34,923 bases of DNA from an uncultured bacterium (GTDB lineage Bacteria > Actinomycetota > Coriobacteriia > Coriobacteriales > Coriobacteriaceae), in assembly GCA_905216075.1 (NCBI GenBank), contig CAJMSO010000001.1, forward strand, positions 1 through 34,923, written 5' to 3'. Numbering within the stretch: position 1 is the stretch's first letter; each line of letters starts with the position of its first letter. Both the position numbers and the translations under genes were made by a program. Below are positions 1-8,584 of the stretch, in pieces. The notes beneath the pieces are model-generated. The model was not told where the DNA came from and did not search any database. It was given only the letters and a program-made list of their open reading frames with translations.

Positions 1-62
1 GCGGCGAGGGCTGAAGCCCCGCCGCCGATTACCAGGACGTCATAGAAGGCGCTCGCGTTCAC
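1..62 (-). CDS. NAD(P)/FAD-dependent oxidoreductase, N-terminal fragment (cut by window edge)
   Basis: Only the first 20 or so codons are present. Read on the minus strand from a GTG at 62, they give a short leader followed by YDVLVIGGGASALA, a beta strand plus a GxGxxA-type dinucleotide-binding loop. That is the N-terminal Rossmann motif of FAD-dependent oxidoreductases. The GGGASAL spelling is typical of the BaiN/HI0933-like flavoproteins, but the fragment is too short to fix the subfamily. The GTG follows the TAA of mrp directly with no gap, so the two genes are probably translationally coupled. Confidence 0.6.
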   Translation of the reverse strand, partial: MNASAFYDVLVIGGGASALA

Positions 63-893
63 TTAGGCCTCGTCGGTCTCGTGCGGGGTAATAGCCTCGA
101 CGGCAGAGACTGCCTTGGGCAACATGCCATCGGGCAGCGCGGTCTCAACCTCGCCCTTGTCGCAAGCCTCGGCGAGTGCCGGATTGATGGGAAGCTGCCC
201 TAGAATCTCGAGGTTGTAACGCTCGGCGACCTCGGGGAGCTTGCTCTTGCCAAAGACTTCGATCTTCTTGCCGCAATCGGGGCACTCGATATAGCTCATG
301 TTTTCGACGATTCCCAGAATGGGCACGTTCATCTTCTCGGCCATGTTGACCGCCTTGGCGACGATCATCGAGACCAGATCCTGCGGGCTCGTGACGATGA
401 CGATGCCATCGACGGGCAGCGACTGGAAGACAGTGAGGGCGACGTCGCCCGTTCCCGGAGGCATGTCGACCAGCAGGTAGTCGATGGGGCCCCATGAGGT
501 TTCGCTCCAGAACTGCCTGATGGCACCCGCGATAACCGGGCCGCGCCAGAGCACGGGGTCGGTTTCGTTTTGGAGCAGCAGGTTAGAGCTCATAACCTTG
601 ACGCCGTGCTCGGAGATTTCGGGCAGCATAAGATTGCCGAGGGCATGGACGTGACGTCCGCTCATGCCGAACATCTTAGGGATAGAGGGGCCGGTAATAT
701 CGGCATCGAGGACGCCGACCTTGTGACCGTGGCGGGAAAGCTCCGTGGCGATGGCGCCGGTGACGAATGACTTGCCGACGCCGCCCTTACCGGAAAGCAC
801 GGCGATAACGCGCTTGACCTCGGACAGCGTATTCTCCTCAAATTGCGACGGCGACGTTTGCCCGCCGGCTGCCTGTGCGTGCTCGCAACCCAT
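63..893 (-). CDS. mrp: Mrp/ApbC-family iron-sulfur carrier P-loop ATPase
   Basis: A 276-residue cytoplasmic P-loop NTPase of the Mrp/NBP35 family, which binds and transfers 4Fe-4S clusters to apoproteins. Visible motifs are the deviant Walker A GKGGVGKS (about 35-42), the switch/Walker B stretch DMPPGTGD (about 143-150) and the cluster-binding pair CPDC (Cys204, Cys207). The start at 893 is chosen because AAAGGAG lies seven bases upstream; a longer reading frame to 950 has no such site. The length is ordinary for the short form without the N-terminal MIP18 domain. Downstream it abuts a flavoprotein gene. The family assignment is secure; the client proteins cannot be inferred. Confidence 0.93.
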   Translation of the reverse strand: MGCEHAQAAGGQTSPSQFEENTLSEVKRVIAVLSGKGGVGKSFVTGAIATELSRHGHKVGVLDADITGPSIPKMFGMSGRHVHALGNLMLPEISEHGVKVMSSNLLLQNETDPVLWRGPVIAGAIRQFWSETSWGPIDYLLVDMPPGTGDVALTVFQSLPVDGIVIVTSPQDLVSMIVAKAVNMAEKMNVPILGIVENMSYIECPDCGKKIEVFGKSKLPEVAERYNLEILGQLPINPALAEACDKGEVETALPDGMLPKAVSAVEAITPHETDEA

Positions 894-915
894 GTTTGAC
901 TCCTTTGTATATGTT

Positions 916-929
916 GGGGCCGGAGCCCC
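916..929 (-). other. small leader hairpin before mrp
   Basis: GGGGC and GCCCC, separated by the four bases CGGA, form a perfect 5-bp stem in the untranslated leader of mrp, a short distance upstream of its ribosome binding site. It has no following T-tract, so it is not a terminator. A role in mRNA stability is only a guess. Confidence 0.3.
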
Positions 930-948
930 GCGGTGTGACACGAGCGTC

Positions 949-978
949 ATTGTACCCTCGTTTGCGAGCGGGAGTCAT
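949..978 (-). promoter_or_regulatory. probable sigma-A promoter of mrp
   Basis: On the minus strand ATGACT (-35, plus coordinates 973-978) and TACAAT (-10, 949-954) are separated by 18 bases. The -10 matches the TATAAT consensus at five of six positions and the -35 matches at four of six. Transcription would begin about 50 bases ahead of the mrp start codon. Confidence 0.5.
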
Positions 979-1038
979 TTGCGATGCATTTGGGCCGAGC
1001 GTGCTTGCAATACGATGGGCCCAAGCGAATGGGCGGGC

Positions 1039-3192
1039 TTACTGAACTTTGCTGGCGAACTCGAGGTATTGCATGCGCTGCAGCTTGTCGATCGTCGAGG
1101 TGTATGGGCTGTCTTCAGATTCCAAGTTGTAGCGCAGCCCGTCGGCACCGAGATAGCCGGCGACATTGATGGTGGGCACATCTGACCTTGTTGCAAGCAG
1201 GGCCTTTTGATAGTCGGTGAGCGGGGCGCCGATCTTATTAAGGGTAATGGCTGCAATCTCGTTTGCCCCGACGGTGTCGTAGACGTTGAGCTCGGTATTG
1301 CCGGCGATTTCATAGTTAGCCCAGACGAAATAGGTTGACTGATAGACACGGAAAGCGTGGCTTGCCGTATCTTCCTGAGGGTACAGCTCGTCGTTGAGAG
1401 TCGTTGCGGCGCTCGGCTGATGGTCGCCAAAAAAGACAAGAACAACCGGTCTGCCGATATTGCGGAGCTCGTTGATAAAGTACTCGAGGTCCCGGTCGGA
1501 TGCGTTGATGCAGGTGAGATAGGTGTTGAGCGCGCTATTGGCGCCCTCGCTGGCTCCCTCGACCCAATAGTTTGTCAGCTCTTCGGCGGGAACGGTGCCA
1601 TAGTCGTAGCCGCCGTGATTTTGCATCGTGACGTCAAAGATGAACTGCGGCGCTTCGTCGGTTCTAAGCAGGTCGAGTATCTTGTCGTAGGTGGCGTAGT
1701 CGCATACGCCGGCATGGTAACAGGGCGCACCTTCGAAATCGCCGATTGAAAGAAAGTCTCCAAAGCCCAGCTGCTGATAGATCTTATCTCGATGGTAGTT
1801 GACGGGGTTTTGCGGGTGCATAGCGGTAGCGGTATACCCAAGCTCTTTAAGGTCCTTTGCCAGGCTGTTGACGCCATTCATCTGATACAGCTGATAGGGG
1901 ATCTTGCCTAATCCGACAAAGGCCGTTGTCGCTCCGGTCAAAAATTCGAATTCGGAGTTTGCCGTTCCGCCACCGGTGACCGAAGCGAGCATGGTGCCGC
2001 GAACAAGTGTGTCGGGAAGCGAGTTGTAGAATGCGGGGCCGGTGTACCCGGCCGCCTGGAGCTGCTCAAAGCACGAAAGGTCGCTAAAACTCTCGTTCAT
2101 GACGGCAACAATCGTCGGCTTGATTTCATTGAACTGGGCAACGGCAGCCGCGCGCTGCTCGCTCGAGCCATACGTGCTGTCGTAGGCGGCGGCGAGCTCC
2201 TGCTCGATGCTCTGCGCCTCATCGGGCGTATAGCCTTCGGGCTTCTCAATGGGCAACTCGTTGGCCATTTCGGTGAACGAAGTGATAAAACCCTGAGACG
2301 TATATGTGGTGATGGGCTGCCAACGGTCAAATCCAAAATCCAGCGCCTGCTCCAAGTCGATGCTGGAAAAGCCCGAGAGCTCCACAACGGTCACTAGCAG
2401 AAAAGCGCAGAGGTTAGCGGCGATTGCGGGGAAGACATGGGTGGGCGTACGGAGCTTTCGCGGTCGGATAAGCGAAAGAAGCCCCAGGGAAATCTCCAGC
2501 AGGGCGAGAGAGGTTACGATTCCGGCGGTAAAGGTAAACTCGTATCCCTCGCTCACTTCCATTGCGGTGCCGAGGGCCAAGATATCGCTTGGCAGGATGG
2601 CTTCGCCTTTAAACGTTATGACGAAGTGCTCGGCAATGCCAAGGATGCAACAGGCGACGGGCACGAGGGCCATGACGCCTCCATGACGCTGTCCCAGCAA
2701 ATAAAGGGAGAGCAGAACCGTCGCGAGCAGCCCGACGGAAAACCCGAATGAGTTGGCGGGAATGCGATAGAACGTTTCGTTACAGGCAATTTCGAGTGAA
2801 ACGAACGAGAGCGCTGAAACAGCGGCGATGACAAGGATGTCACGGCAAATACAGGCAACCGTTCCCGTCGCAAGATCGGTTTGGTCGATATGTCCCGAAA
2901 CCAAGGGCTCGACAAGAAGTATGACGGCGGCAGCACCGAGCGCCGAATAAGAAAGGACCCATAGGGAATTGTCCTCATTTACGAGCAATTGATTCGTAAT
3001 CCATGCAGCTACCATGCCGAGCGGGATGAGGAGCGTCGCGCACCAAAAGACGCGGGCAATGGGCGGCTTTTCATTGTGTTTGATTGAAAAATACACGCGC
3101 ACGACGACGGTGGCCACGATAAGGACGGCGATGAATATGGGCAGATTGGCCATGTCGCTCGAAGTGATTTCAAGGGGGATATCTTCGGTCAT
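1039..3192 (-). CDS. LtaS-type membrane phosphoglycerol transferase / sulfatase-fold enzyme
   Basis: A 717-residue protein with about eight predicted membrane segments in residues 15-275 and a large extracellular alkaline-phosphatase-superfamily domain after about 355. Family metal and catalytic positions are visible: NESFSDL (Glu367), GGGTANSEF with the likely nucleophile Thr410, QNHGGYDY (His526) and FFGDHQPS (Asp590, His591). Known members (LtaS, MdoB) move phosphoglycerol from phosphatidylglycerol onto an extracellular polymer or glycan, so this enzyme probably makes a lipoteichoic-acid-like or polyglycerol-phosphate polymer. The start at 3192 is chosen because AGAGGA lies seven bases upstream. 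The exact acceptor cannot be told. Length is near LtaS (about 650) plus extra N-terminal helices. Confidence 0.82.
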   Translation of the reverse strand: MTEDIPLEITSSDMANLPIFIAVLIVATVVVRVYFSIKHNEKPPIARVFWCATLLIPLGMVAAWITNQLLVNEDNSLWVLSYSALGAAAVILLVEPLVSGHIDQTDLATGTVACICRDILVIAAVSALSFVSLEIACNETFYRIPANSFGFSVGLLATVLLSLYLLGQRHGGVMALVPVACCILGIAEHFVITFKGEAILPSDILALGTAMEVSEGYEFTFTAGIVTSLALLEISLGLLSLIRPRKLRTPTHVFPAIAANLCAFLLVTVVELSGFSSIDLEQALDFGFDRWQPITTYTSQGFITSFTEMANELPIEKPEGYTPDEAQSIEQELAAAYDSTYGSSEQRAAAVAQFNEIKPTIVAVMNESFSDLSCFEQLQAAGYTGPAFYNSLPDTLVRGTMLASVTGGGTANSEFEFLTGATTAFVGLGKIPYQLYQMNGVNSLAKDLKELGYTATAMHPQNPVNYHRDKIYQQLGFGDFLSIGDFEGAPCYHAGVCDYATYDKILDLLRTDEAPQFIFDVTMQNHGGYDYGTVPAEELTNYWVEGASEGANSALNTYLTCINASDRDLEYFINELRNIGRPVVLVFFGDHQPSAATTLNDELYPQEDTASHAFRVYQSTYFVWANYEIAGNTELNVYDTVGANEIAAITLNKIGAPLTDYQKALLATRSDVPTINVAGYLGADGLRYNLESEDSPYTSTIDKLQRMQYLEFASKVQ

Positions 3193-3310
3193 GGACGTTC
3201 CTCTGTTACAGCAAATTAAGTTCAGTAGTAGATTACTGTAACCTTTCCACGGCATTTCGAGAAACAAAGCATCCGATACGCAAAGCTAAAGGTCTGCGAA
3301 TCTTGTATTA

Positions 3311-3324
3311 CGAACATCTGTGCG
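3311..3324 (+). promoter_or_regulatory. candidate LexA (SOS) box upstream of uvrA
   Basis: CGAACATCTGTGCG differs by one base from the CGAAC-N4-GTTCG pattern recognised by Gram-positive and actinobacterial LexA. It lies about 60 bp before the uvrA start codon, and a -10-like TAAACT (3337-3342) follows, so the site would overlap the -35 region. uvrA is a classical LexA target. No binding data are available. Confidence 0.45.
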
Positions 3325-3385
3325 CGTCGAGTGCGCTAAACTCATCGACAGTATGATTCGATGCAATAGGAGGCAAGGAGCTTCC

Positions 3386-6265
3386 ATGTCTGATTCTTCT
3401 ATCGTTATTCGCGGCGCTCGTGAGCACAACCTCCGTGATATCGATGTTTCCATTCCGCGTGACCAACTCGTGGTCATTACCGGTCTTTCTGGCTCGGGCA
3501 AGAGTTCGCTGGCATTTGACACTATCTATGCCGAGGGCCAGCGTCGATACGTCGAGAGCCTTTCGAGCTATGCGCGCCAGTTCTTGGGCCAGATGGACAA
3601 ACCCGACTTGGATTCAATCGACGGCCTTTCGCCGGCGGTGTCGATCGACCAAAAGACGACGTCTAAAAACCCTCGCTCGACGGTTGGCACCGTAACCGAG
3701 ATTTATGACTATCTGCGCCTGCTGTTCGCCCGTGTGGGCACCCCGCACTGTCCCGAATGCGGCCGCGTCATTGAGCGTCAGACGACCGACCAGGTTGCCG
3801 ACAAGGTCTTGGCGGCGGGGGAGGGCCGCCGCGCGTTTGTGCTGGCACCGGTGGTGCGCGGGCGAAAAGGCGAGTACACCAAACTGTTTGAGGACCTTCG
3901 CGCCGAGGGCTTTAGCCGCGTGCGTGTCGACGGTGAAGTGCGCTCGCTCGACGATCCGATCGATCTGGACAAGAAGTTCAAGCACGATATCGAGGTCGTA
4001 GTCGATCGCATCGTGATCCGTGAGAACTCTCTGGGCCGTATCGCCGAGTCTGTTGAGCAGGCGACCGCGCTGGCTCACGGCAATGTAAACGTGTACATGC
4101 TGCCCGATCGTGATGCTCCCGAGGGGACCGAGGGCGAGCTGCTGGAGTATTCGTTGGCCTTGGCGTGCCCGGAGCATGGTCACTCCATTGACGATCTTCA
4201 GCCGCGTGATTTTTCGTTCAACGCTCCCTATGGCGCATGTCCTGAGTGCGACGGCCTGGGCTTTAAGAAAACCGTTGATGCCGAGGCGTTGATCGAGGAC
4301 CCCTCGAAGTCCATTGCTGACGGAGTCTTTGGTAGCCTGTTTGGCAACTCGAACTACTATCCGCAGATTTTTGCTGCGGTCTGCAAACACTTTAAGGTGA
4401 GCACCGATACGCCGTGGGAGGACTTGCCCCCTCGCGTGCGTCGTGCATTCTTGGATGGCCTGGGCGATACGAAGATCTCGGTCGACTACCAAAAGCTCGA
4501 CGGACGTCGCAGCCAGTGGGATACCAAGTTTTCGGGCGTTCGCAACATCCTGTACGAACGCTATACCGAGACGACGAACGAGAACACCAAGGCGCGCCTG
4601 GAGAAGTACATTCGCGAGGAGCCGTGCTCGAGCTGCCACGGCGCTCGTTTGCGCCCTGAGATGCTCGCCGTCACCGTGGGCGGCAAGTCCATTTACGAGG
4701 TTTGTTGCCTGTCGTGCCGTGAATCGCTCGAGTTTTTTGAGGGCCTGGAACTCACCGAGCGCCAACAGTTTATCGGCGGCCGTATCGTCAAGGAAATCCT
4801 GGAGCGCTTGCGTTTTCTGGTCGATGTTGGACTCGACTATCTGACGCTCGATCGTGCCTCGGCGACGCTTTCCGGTGGCGAGGCGCAGCGTATTCGCCTG
4901 GCAACGCAGATCGGCGCGGGTCTCATGGGCGTGCTCTATATTCTGGACGAGCCCTCGATCGGTCTTCATCAGCGTGACAACGAGCGCTTGATCAAGACGC
5001 TCGAGCGCCTGCGCGATATCGGCAATACCGTTATCGTCGTCGAACACGACGAGGATACAATCCGTGCCGCCGATTACGTGATCGACATGGGGCCCGGCGC
5101 CGGCGTCAACGGCGGACACGTAGTCGCGGCGGGACCCCCTGCCGATATCATGGCGTGTCCTGAGTCGATGACGGGCGCTTATCTGACCGGCAAACGAATG
5201 ATCCGGGTGCCTGATGAACGGCGCAAGCCCGGTCGCGGCTGCCTTAAAATTACGGGCGCTCGAGCCAACAACCTCAAAAACGTTACTGCCAAAATCGAGT
5301 TTGGTACGCTTACGGTTGTTACCGGCGTGTCGGGATCGGGCAAGAGCTCCCTGGTTACCGATACCATTGCGCCTGCCCTTACGAATGCCATTCACCGTTC
5401 GACGCGCCCTGTGGGTCCATATAAGAAAATCGAGGGCATCGAGTGTATCGATAAGGTTATCGATATCGACCAGTCGCCGATTGGCCGCACGCCGCGTTCC
5501 AACCCTGCTACCTATATCGGCCTGTGGGATGATCTTCGCGCGCTGTTTGCGAGTACGCCGGAGTCGAAGGCGCGCGGCTACTCGCCGGGTCGTTTCTCCT
5601 TTAATGTGAGTGGCGGGCGCTGTGAGGCGTGCAAGGGCGACGGGCAGATCAAGATCGAGATGCACTTCCTTCCTGATATCTACGTTCCCTGCGAAGTTTG
5701 CGGCGGTAAACGCTACAACCGCGAGACACTCGAGGTCACCTACCGTGGCAAGACCATCTCGGACGTGCTCGACATGAGCGTCACCGAGGCGCTGGCCTTC
5801 TTTGGGAATATCCCGCAGATTAAGCGCAAGCTCCAGACGCTGTACGATGTAGGCTTGGGCTACGTGAGCCTGGGCCAGCCCGCCACGACGCTTTCGGGCG
5901 GCGAGGCGCAGCGTGTGAAACTCGCCAAGGAGCTTCATCGACGCCAGACGGGCAAGACGTTCTATATTTTGGACGAGCCGACGACCGGCCTTCATTTTGA
6001 GGACGTCCGCCAGCTGCTCGATGTGCTGCAGCGCTTGGTCGATGCGGGCAACACGGTGCTGGTGATTGAACACAACCTTGATGTCATCAAGGTTGCCGAC
6101 CGCCTGATCGATATGGGTCCCGAGGGCGGTAACGGCGGCGGAACCGTCGTGGTTTCGGGCACACCGGAGCAGGTTGCGGACTGTCCGCAGAGTTATACGG
6201 GCAAGTTTTTGGCGCCGTTGCTCAGGCGTGACCGGGAGCGTCAGGCTCAACTTGATGCTCAATAA
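3386..6265 (+). CDS. uvrA: UvrA, excinuclease ABC subunit A
   Basis: A 959-residue damage-recognition ATPase of nucleotide excision repair; it dimerises, loads UvrB on lesions and leaves. It has the expected two ABC ATPase halves: Walker A GLSGSGKS at about 33-40 and GVSGSGKSS near the start of the second half, and two LSGGEAQR signatures. Zinc-binding cysteine pairs are visible (CPEC, CSSC, CEAC and CEVC). The start at 3386 has AAGGAG eight bases upstream; upstream in-frame codons lack support. Length is normal (about 940-960). uvrC lies 2.3 kb downstream, separated by ybaK and murJ. Confidence 0.98.
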   Translation: MSDSSIVIRGAREHNLRDIDVSIPRDQLVVITGLSGSGKSSLAFDTIYAEGQRRYVESLSSYARQFLGQMDKPDLDSIDGLSPAVSIDQKTTSKNPRSTVGTVTEIYDYLRLLFARVGTPHCPECGRVIERQTTDQVADKVLAAGEGRRAFVLAPVVRGRKGEYTKLFEDLRAEGFSRVRVDGEVRSLDDPIDLDKKFKHDIEVVVDRIVIRENSLGRIAESVEQATALAHGNVNVYMLPDRDAPEGTEGELLEYSLALACPEHGHSIDDLQPRDFSFNAPYGACPECDGLGFKKTVDAEALIEDPSKSIADGVFGSLFGNSNYYPQIFAAVCKHFKVSTDTPWEDLPPRVRRAFLDGLGDTKISVDYQKLDGRRSQWDTKFSGVRNILYERYTETTNENTKARLEKYIREEPCSSCHGARLRPEMLAVTVGGKSIYEVCCLSCRESLEFFEGLELTERQQFIGGRIVKEILERLRFLVDVGLDYLTLDRASATLSGGEAQRIRLATQIGAGLMGVLYILDEPSIGLHQRDNERLIKTLERLRDIGNTVIVVEHDEDTIRAADYVIDMGPGAGVNGGHVVAAGPPADIMACPESMTGAYLTGKRMIRVPDERRKPGRGCLKITGARANNLKNVTAKIEFGTLTVVTGVSGSGKSSLVTDTIAPALTNAIHRSTRPVGPYKKIEGIECIDKVIDIDQSPIGRTPRSNPATYIGLWDDLRALFASTPESKARGYSPGRFSFNVSGGRCEACKGDGQIKIEMHFLPDIYVPCEVCGGKRYNRETLEVTYRGKTISDVLDMSVTEALAFFGNIPQIKRKLQTLYDVGLGYVSLGQPATTLSGGEAQRVKLAKELHRRQTGKTFYILDEPTTGLHFEDVRQLLDVLQRLVDAGNTVLVIEHNLDVIKVADRLIDMGPEGGNGGGTVVVSGTPEQVADCPQSYTGKFLAPLLRRDRERQAQLDAQ

Positions 6266-6285
6266 ATAGGCGATTCAGTTTATGG

Positions 6286-6316
6286 GCGCCATCGACTCCT
6301 TGTGATTCGATGGCGC
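6286..6316 (+). terminator. hairpin terminator after uvrA
   Basis: GCGCCATCGA and TCGATGGCGC form a perfect 10-bp stem with an 11-base loop, 20 bases past the uvrA stop. The following tract TTGCTGTG is poor in T, so termination may be partial. Confidence 0.55.
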
Positions 6317-6354
6317 TTGCTGTGCCGAAGTGACGTATGCAGCCGAATTGGACA

Positions 6355-6360
6355 TATACT
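6355..6360 (+). promoter_or_regulatory. possible -10 element for the ybaK-murJ-uvrC unit
   Basis: TATACT lies 37 bases before the ybaK start codon. The best upstream -35-like element is GTGACG (6330-6335) at a long 19-base spacing, so the promoter is plausible but weak. Confidence 0.35.
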
Positions 6361-6397
6361 TAATCCTTGCGTCCGAATGCGAGGGAAAGGATATGTC

Positions 6398-6898
6398 ATG
6401 GCAAAGGCTGTAAAGACGCCAAAAACCAATGCGATGCGCGAGCTGGAAAGCGCCGGCATTTCCTATGTTCTACATACGTACGAAGACGATGGTGATGAGT
6501 CGGTGGGCCTGGGTGTCGCGATTTCGGAGCAGCTTGGCGAGGAGCCCGGTCAAGGATTTAAGACTTTGGTCTGCGTGACACCGTCCAACGACTATGTCGT
6601 GTGCTGTATCCCTGTTGCCGACGAGCTCGATCTAAAGTCCGCCGCGCGTGCCGCGGGGGAGAAGTCCTTGGCCTTGATGCATGTGAAGGATTTGCTTGCG
6701 GCGACTGGCTACGTTCGCGGCGGCTGCAGCCCGGTCGGTATGAAAAAACGCTACCGGACGCTCATTGATGAGACATGTGTCCTTTGGGATACCATTTTTA
6801 TTTCGGGAGGCAAGCGTGGTTATCAGCTCGAGCTTGCACCCGATGATTTAATTGCATTTTGCGGGGCGACGGTTGCCGCGATTACGAGAGAGGACTGA
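6398..6898 (+). CDS. ybaK: YbaK-type aminoacyl-tRNA deacylase (Cys-tRNA(Pro) deacylase)
   Basis: A 166-residue single-domain protein of the YbaK/ProRS-editing family, which hydrolyses mischarged Cys-tRNA(Pro) in the cytoplasm. Diagnostic segments are FKTLV with the conserved lysine at about 55, TGYVRGGCSPVGMKK at about 103-117 and FISGGKRGYQLEL at about 134-146. The start at 6398 follows AAAGGA at a usual distance; the reading frame extends upstream but without a ribosome site. Three bases separate its stop from the murJ start codon, so they probably form one transcript. Substrate choice among YbaK/EbsC members cannot be settled by reading. Confidence 0.87.
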   Translation: MAKAVKTPKTNAMRELESAGISYVLHTYEDDGDESVGLGVAISEQLGEEPGQGFKTLVCVTPSNDYVVCCIPVADELDLKSAARAAGEKSLALMHVKDLLAATGYVRGGCSPVGMKKRYRTLIDETCVLWDTIFISGGKRGYQLELAPDDLIAFCGATVAAITRED

Positions 6899-6901
6899 GC
6901 G

Positions 6902-8584
6902 ATGGCGCAGGAAGAATTGAAGCGCGGAGCTCATTTTGCAAAAGAATCTGCGCCTCAGACACCCTCATCCGAAGCTTCTTCGTCGCGAGATGACACTGAC
7001 GACATGGGCTCGTCGGACTACTCCACGGTTGGTCGTTCCGCCGGGCTTATGACCATCCTGACCATTGTGTCTCGCGTCACCGGTTTTATCCGCACGTGGG
7101 CAATGGCGGCCGCTATCGGCATGTCGCTACTTTCGTCCTCCTATCAGGTCGCCAACAACCTGCCCAATATGCTCTACGAACTCGTGATGGGCGGCATGCT
7201 CGTGACGGCGTTTTTGCCCGTGTACATGGGCGTGAGGCGTGAGCAGGGTCGCGAGGCCTCGAACGAGTACGTGGGCAACCTGCTCGGCATTCTGCTTTTG
7301 GTGCTGGGTGGCATTTCGTTGCTGGGGACCGTGTTCGCCCCGGGCTTTATCTGGACGCAATCGTTCCTTTCGGGTGACGGCGGCAGCATGGATACCGCTG
7401 CGTTCATGTTCCGTTTCTTTGCCATCCAGATTCTGTTTTATGGTTTGGGCTCGGTGTTCTCGGGCGTTCTCAACGCACACCGCGACTACTTCTGGTCGAC
7501 GTTTGCCCCGGTCCTCAACAATGTGATCGTCATTGCGAGCTTTATGGGTTTTGCGCCCGTGTCCGCACAGTTTGGCGAACGTGCCGGCATCATCTTGATT
7601 GCGGCCGGTACGACCCTCGGTGTCTTTGTTCAGATGGCATGTCAGATTCCCGCGCTTAGCAAGCACGGCGTGCATCCCCATATCCATATCGACTTTAAGG
7701 ACCCCGCGCTGCGCCAGACGATTGCGCTCGGTATCCCGACGCTGCTCGCCACGGTGTGCATGTTTGTCTCGACTTCTATCACCAACGCTGCCGCGCTGGT
7801 GGTCCAGCCCGAGACTGGTCCTTCCGTCATCGCCTATGCGCGCCTGTGGTACACGCTGCCCTACGCGCTGATTGCCGCCTCGCTTTCGACGGCGCTCTAT
7901 ACCGAGCTCTCTCACGACGCACAGGAGAAGGATTACGACAGCGTACGCACGGGCATTTCGCGTGGCGTCGCCCAGATGCTGTTCTTCCTGATTCCGTTCG
8001 CACTGTACCTGATTGTCTTCGCACGTCCGCTCAACATGATCTACTGTGCTGGCAAGTTCGATGAATCCGGAGTGGCGCTGGTGTCCGAGTACCTTGTCTA
8101 CCTAGCGCTCTCGCTGCCGCTCTACGGCGTGGTCGTGTTGATGCAGAAGAGCTTCTCTGCCTTGCTCGACATGAAGCCCTATAGCCGCTATTGCCTGTAT
8201 TCTGCCATCGGCCAGGCCGGCTCGGTTCTGCTGTTTGGCGTTGTGCTGGGCTTCGGTATGCCGGCAATCGCGCTTTCGTATGTTGTCGACTACGTGATCT
8301 TGGTCGGCTGTTCGCTGTGGTGGCTGCGTCGTCGCCTGCGTGGCCTTCAGGTCAAATCTATCCTGCATGGCGGTTTCTTTGGCCTTTTGCTCGGTGGTCT
8401 AGGTGCTGCCGCAGGCGCCGGCGTCATGTGGGTGCTTGAACACTTTGTCGGGGCACTTGGCGGCTCGATTCTGATTACTCTTGGCTACGTTTGCGTTGCG
8501 GGTGTCGTCTCGCTTGCTGTTACCTTTGGCCTTGCCGTCGTCCTTAAGATGCCTGAGGTCTCGGCGCTGCTTCGTCGCAAGTAG
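6902..8584 (+). CDS. murJ: MurJ lipid II flippase
   Basis: A 560-residue polytopic membrane protein of the MurJ/MviN branch of the MOP superfamily, which flips lipid II across the membrane for peptidoglycan synthesis. A hydrophilic, serine-rich N-terminal tail of about 45 residues precedes the first helix. The core begins with the typical segment around TILTIVSRVTGFIRTWAM, and NNLPNMLYELVMGGM is characteristic of the family. The rest is a run of hydrophobic helices consistent with about 14 membrane passes. The start at 6902 has GAGAGGA nearby. Its TAG is followed at once by the GTG of uvrC, so cell-wall and repair genes share a transcript. Confidence 0.93.
   Translation: MAQEELKRGAHFAKESAPQTPSSEASSSRDDTDDMGSSDYSTVGRSAGLMTILTIVSRVTGFIRTWAMAAAIGMSLLSSSYQVANNLPNMLYELVMGGMLVTAFLPVYMGVRREQGREASNEYVGNLLGILLLVLGGISLLGTVFAPGFIWTQSFLSGDGGSMDTAAFMFRFFAIQILFYGLGSVFSGVLNAHRDYFWSTFAPVLNNVIVIASFMGFAPVSAQFGERAGIILIAAGTTLGVFVQMACQIPALSKHGVHPHIHIDFKDPALRQTIALGIPTLLATVCMFVSTSITNAAALVVQPETGPSVIAYARLWYTLPYALIAASLSTALYTELSHDAQEKDYDSVRTGISRGVAQMLFFLIPFALYLIVFARPLNMIYCAGKFDESGVALVSEYLVYLALSLPLYGVVVLMQKSFSALLDMKPYSRYCLYSAIGQAGSVLLFGVVLGFGMPAIALSYVVDYVILVGCSLWWLRRRLRGLQVKSILHGGFFGLLLGGLGAAAGAGVMWVLEHFVGALGGSILITLGYVCVAGVVSLAVTFGLAVVLKMPEVSALLRRK

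Noticed and set aside
990..1024. TTGGGCC/GGCCCAA inverted repeat downstream of the LtaS-like gene
   Set aside because: 7-bp arms with a 21-base loop and no T-run on the minus strand; too weak to call a terminator.
3614..6262. An 882-codon open frame antisense to uvrA
   Set aside because: The plus strand is unambiguous UvrA; the antisense product shows no recognisable domain and no ribosome site.
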